Positions 61,768-64,000 of a stretch of 64,000 nt of DNA are shown piece by piece; position 1 is the first letter of the stretch, and each line of letters starts with the position of its first letter. Origin of the DNA: Porites lobata (lineage: Eukaryota > Cnidaria > Anthozoa > Scleractinia > Poritidae); the NCBI GenBank assembly GCA_942486035.1, contig CALNXK010000375.1, positions 148,501 to 212,500 of the forward strand, written 5' to 3'. Under the pieces are notes generated by a model. The model made no database searches. It was not told the origin of the DNA and saw only the letters and a list, made by a program, of their open reading frames with translations. A program made the translations under genes and the position numbers.

Positions 61768-62327
61768 GGGGAACGTTCATTTAATATGACAAGGGGGGGG
61801 GGATGAAGATATTGAAACTCGAAGCTTGAAATTTTAGCGGCCCCCCTCGCTAGCGGTTCAATTTTTTAGGAGCCCCCTCCTTGGTAGTCGAAAAAATTTC
61901 AGAGACCCCCCTCCTCCTCCTTCAATTCCTTTGCTCCCCTGAAAAAAGATCGCTAGACTGTATTAAATATATTTACCGTTATTGTCTTCAATGGTTTATA
62001 CTATGACAAACTTGAGATACAGTTGTGATACAATTTTCTAAAGCATTTTTGGGATGAACAAGAGTGTAATAATTACTGAGACTACATTTGTTATATCTGT
62101 AAACCACGAGATATAGCTGAGTTGCACAGGTCGTTAAATTGTTGAATTGAAAACCATCCGATCTGTATGATGATGTCATGTGTTGGTTTTGAAGTATACA
62201 AATTTTCGGAGCCCCCCCCTCCTAGCGCAACAATTTTTTCAGCCCCCCCCTTCGGGTGTCTAAAAATTTTCGGAGCCCCCCCTCAATATCTTCATCCCCC
62301 CCCTTGTCATATTAAATGAACTTTCCC
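61768..62327. mobile_element. 560-bp MITE inserted in a P450 coding exon
   Basis: Inverted ends of about 45 bp: the left begins GGGGAACGTTCATTTAATAT, and the right ends TCATATTAAATGAACTTTCCC, each leading inward to a G- or C-run and GATGAAGATATTGA or its complement. TA stands on both outer sides (61766-61767, 62328-62329), as with Tc1/mariner-type target duplication. Inside are subterminal C-rich units (GGAGCCCCCCCT) in several copies. No transposase is encoded. Confidence 0.92.
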
Positions 62328-63078
62328 TAGTAACCAGATAAATCAACACCTTGATCCAAAATTCTTGTCATGGATGATATACTTGGGGTCAGCCTAAACA
62401 TTGGATACAAAACAGGCAAATGTAATACCATGGTAACATGAACACTATGATAATTATGGTATGATAATAATGGTATGATGGTATGATACCATGGCGTTAT
62501 ACCATGGCGAGATATTTCTCATGCAACGCAAAGACGAAATAACTGAATGATTTATTTAAAAAGATAGCAAAAATACTCAAACATGCAATACGAAGAATTT
62601 CAACTGCGTTTTAAAGATTTTGTGTCCAAAAAAATTCAATTCATATTCTTAAACTACTGGAAAATGTTTTTAAAAAATTCTTCCTAGATTTAAAGACCAC
62701 GGATGAGCTAGAAAATTGATATTTTCAATGAACAGTTGAACTATCATTTGAAAGGGGCTAAATCCTGCAGAATGGAATCAAAAGAGAAAAAAAAGAACTT
62801 TATGTCACCAAAGCACGGCTTGCTCTTTTCATTTGGATAAGGTACTGACTACAGTAATTGTAATTGTAGCCGTCTATTGCAGTAAAAATATCAGATGTGG
62901 TTTTACAATACCTCATGGATTCCTTCAGACTCGCCTTCAGATAGTGTAGTTTGGTGAGATGTTTGGGTGTGACGTCATCATCTATCCCTATGACACTTTC
63001 TATCTCCTGGTAGAGCTTTTGTTGAACGTGAGGAAATCGCGCTAAATTATACAACCACCATACAGTAGCGAAAGAAGT

Positions 63079-64000
63079 CTGGATAATTTTGAGAAGAAGA
63101 AGAAAAACAAATTTTGATTGTTTTGTTAACTTATAAACTTCAACCAAATATAGTAGTTAAAATTTGAGAAAGTACCCAAAATGGTGGCGAATAAGCCGCA
63201 CCTGGGGTTTGACGAAGAGAAAAATTAAAACCGATAGATAATTCAGGATAAGAGAAATTAAACCGAGAATAAACACTTAAGAGTGGAACAACTGCATAAA
63301 ATAATTATACAAGTTAAAAAGATGCTATATATTTCACGTCTGTTAACAGGGAGTGAATTAAAAGGTACGCTGTCTTACAAGTTTTCACTGTAATGCAGTG
63401 TCAATTCACCCGTCGAATTAATTATCAGCAAAAGACTTCGTCAAGACCATAAAAACGGTAGAAAAGAAATCGGCCAATATCCGGGCAATAGATAGCCTGT
63501 AGTAGGCTCTACAAGATCAAGCAAATATTATAGAATATAATGTTGCTAGGGACCAGTGAGATCATTTAAAATGGCCGCCATATTGGCCACCATCTTGGAT
63601 CCTGAGGAAATTCAGAGTTCTCCGAATTGTGCGTTCTAGACAAAATATTTTGTTTTCTTAGGGGAAAAATGCAAACGCTTGTCTTGATTGTTCATTTTGC
63701 TGCTTTTCTTTTCCGCACGGAAAGAATGTAAAAATGTTGCTTAAAACTGGCTTGAACTCATGGCCGAATTCATGGCGTAATATTTCCAATCCACAGGAAC
63801 AAATTCTCACCAAATTTTGCCAAAATTAGTTTGAGAAAATGAGCTTTGACTTGAGATAAGATATTCTGGCTCAACCTTGTTTCGAAGTCAACGAAAAGAA
63901 AACATCGGGAGAGGTGAGCTATGAACTTCCCTCCATTGTACAACAGAGAGTTAATCAAACTGCTAAATTATCCTGCGATATCAGCTTTTGAGGTTAAGAA
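63079..64000. other. P450 intron, right edge of window
   Basis: The next upstream P450 exon should encode the AGxDT part of the I helix, and I do not find it here, so this intron runs past the window edge. Two short ORFs lack any P450 feature. Confidence 0.5.

Larger units (their letters stand above)
58178..63078 (-). pseudogene. Cytochrome P450 (mitochondrial clan), C-terminal half, exon split by a MITE
   Basis: Five exons at the 3' end: 63078-62912, 62393-61753 (interrupted), 60867-60714, 60297-60254 and 58288-58178 (TGA); upstream exons lie beyond the window. Exon 1 ends the I helix (TSFATVWWLYNLARFP) and carries the K-helix ESMR. Exon 2 gives LTPSISSMTRILDQGVDL. Exon 3 has the PERW region and the heme loop FGFGPRMCVG. 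Exon 4 is RRVAELEMYAFMCK, and exon 5 ends PVKIKFVDRL. These features fit mitochondrial-clan (CYP10/11/24/27-like) enzymes, which oxidise sterols and other lipophilic substrates using adrenodoxin. A 560-bp MITE sits inside exon 2; without it the exon is 79 nt and in phase on both sides. As it stands, TAG follows GGT TAC at once and the heme-binding part is lost. All other exons are intact, so the insertion is recent or not fixed. Confidence 0.87.

Noticed and set aside
1..64000. CRISPR arrays, bacterial operons, phage or viral genes
   Set aside because: No regularly spaced repeats, no ribosome-binding-site-led gene clusters and no viral or reverse-transcriptase motifs were seen; the gene structure is that of an animal nucleus.

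Overview
This is nuclear DNA from an animal. Genes are split by GT-AG introns, spacers are long and AT-rich, and many short inverted-repeat transposons are present. Gene content (a selenocysteine-coding SPS2, WNK kinase, HES factor, a CUB/discoidin-domain protein, a mitochondrial-clan P450) and the repeat families suggest a cnidarian, probably a stony coral. The species is an inference, made without any search.

Layout. 1-1732 (+): the 3' end of an equilibrative nucleoside transporter. 5467-5724 (-): a small MANBAL-like membrane protein, head to head with 5861-9131 (+), a selenophosphate synthetase 2 with an in-frame UGA and a convincing SECIS element in its 3' UTR. 12809-13558 (-): an intronless BTB/POZ protein. 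16358-17482 (+): a four-exon HES-type bHLH-Orange repressor. 21037-22554 (+) and 24083-25693 (-): two convergent, intronless SLC7-type amino acid transporters, separated by a long imperfect palindrome that carries a nested MITE. 31547-45412 (+): a 13-exon WNK kinase of about 1647 residues. 47704-56422 (-): a 15-exon secreted CUB/F5-8C protein of about 868 residues. 58178-63078 (-): the last five exons of a cytochrome P450, one of them split by a 560-bp MITE.

Exon borders were placed by hand from splice sites, phase continuity and family conservation. Phases close in every multi-exon model given, with no unexplained frameshift. The clearest surprises are the TA-flanked MITE in the coding exon of the P450, which puts a stop codon before the heme-binding exon, and the palindrome whose intact right arm preserves the empty target site of the MITE in its left arm.

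The genes do not form an operon or a single pathway. The one tight arrangement is MANBAL/SPS2, whose start codons are 136 bp apart and may share a bidirectional promoter. The spacers hold mostly MITE-like elements, snap-back hairpins, tRNA-derived fragments and trinucleotide microsatellites.
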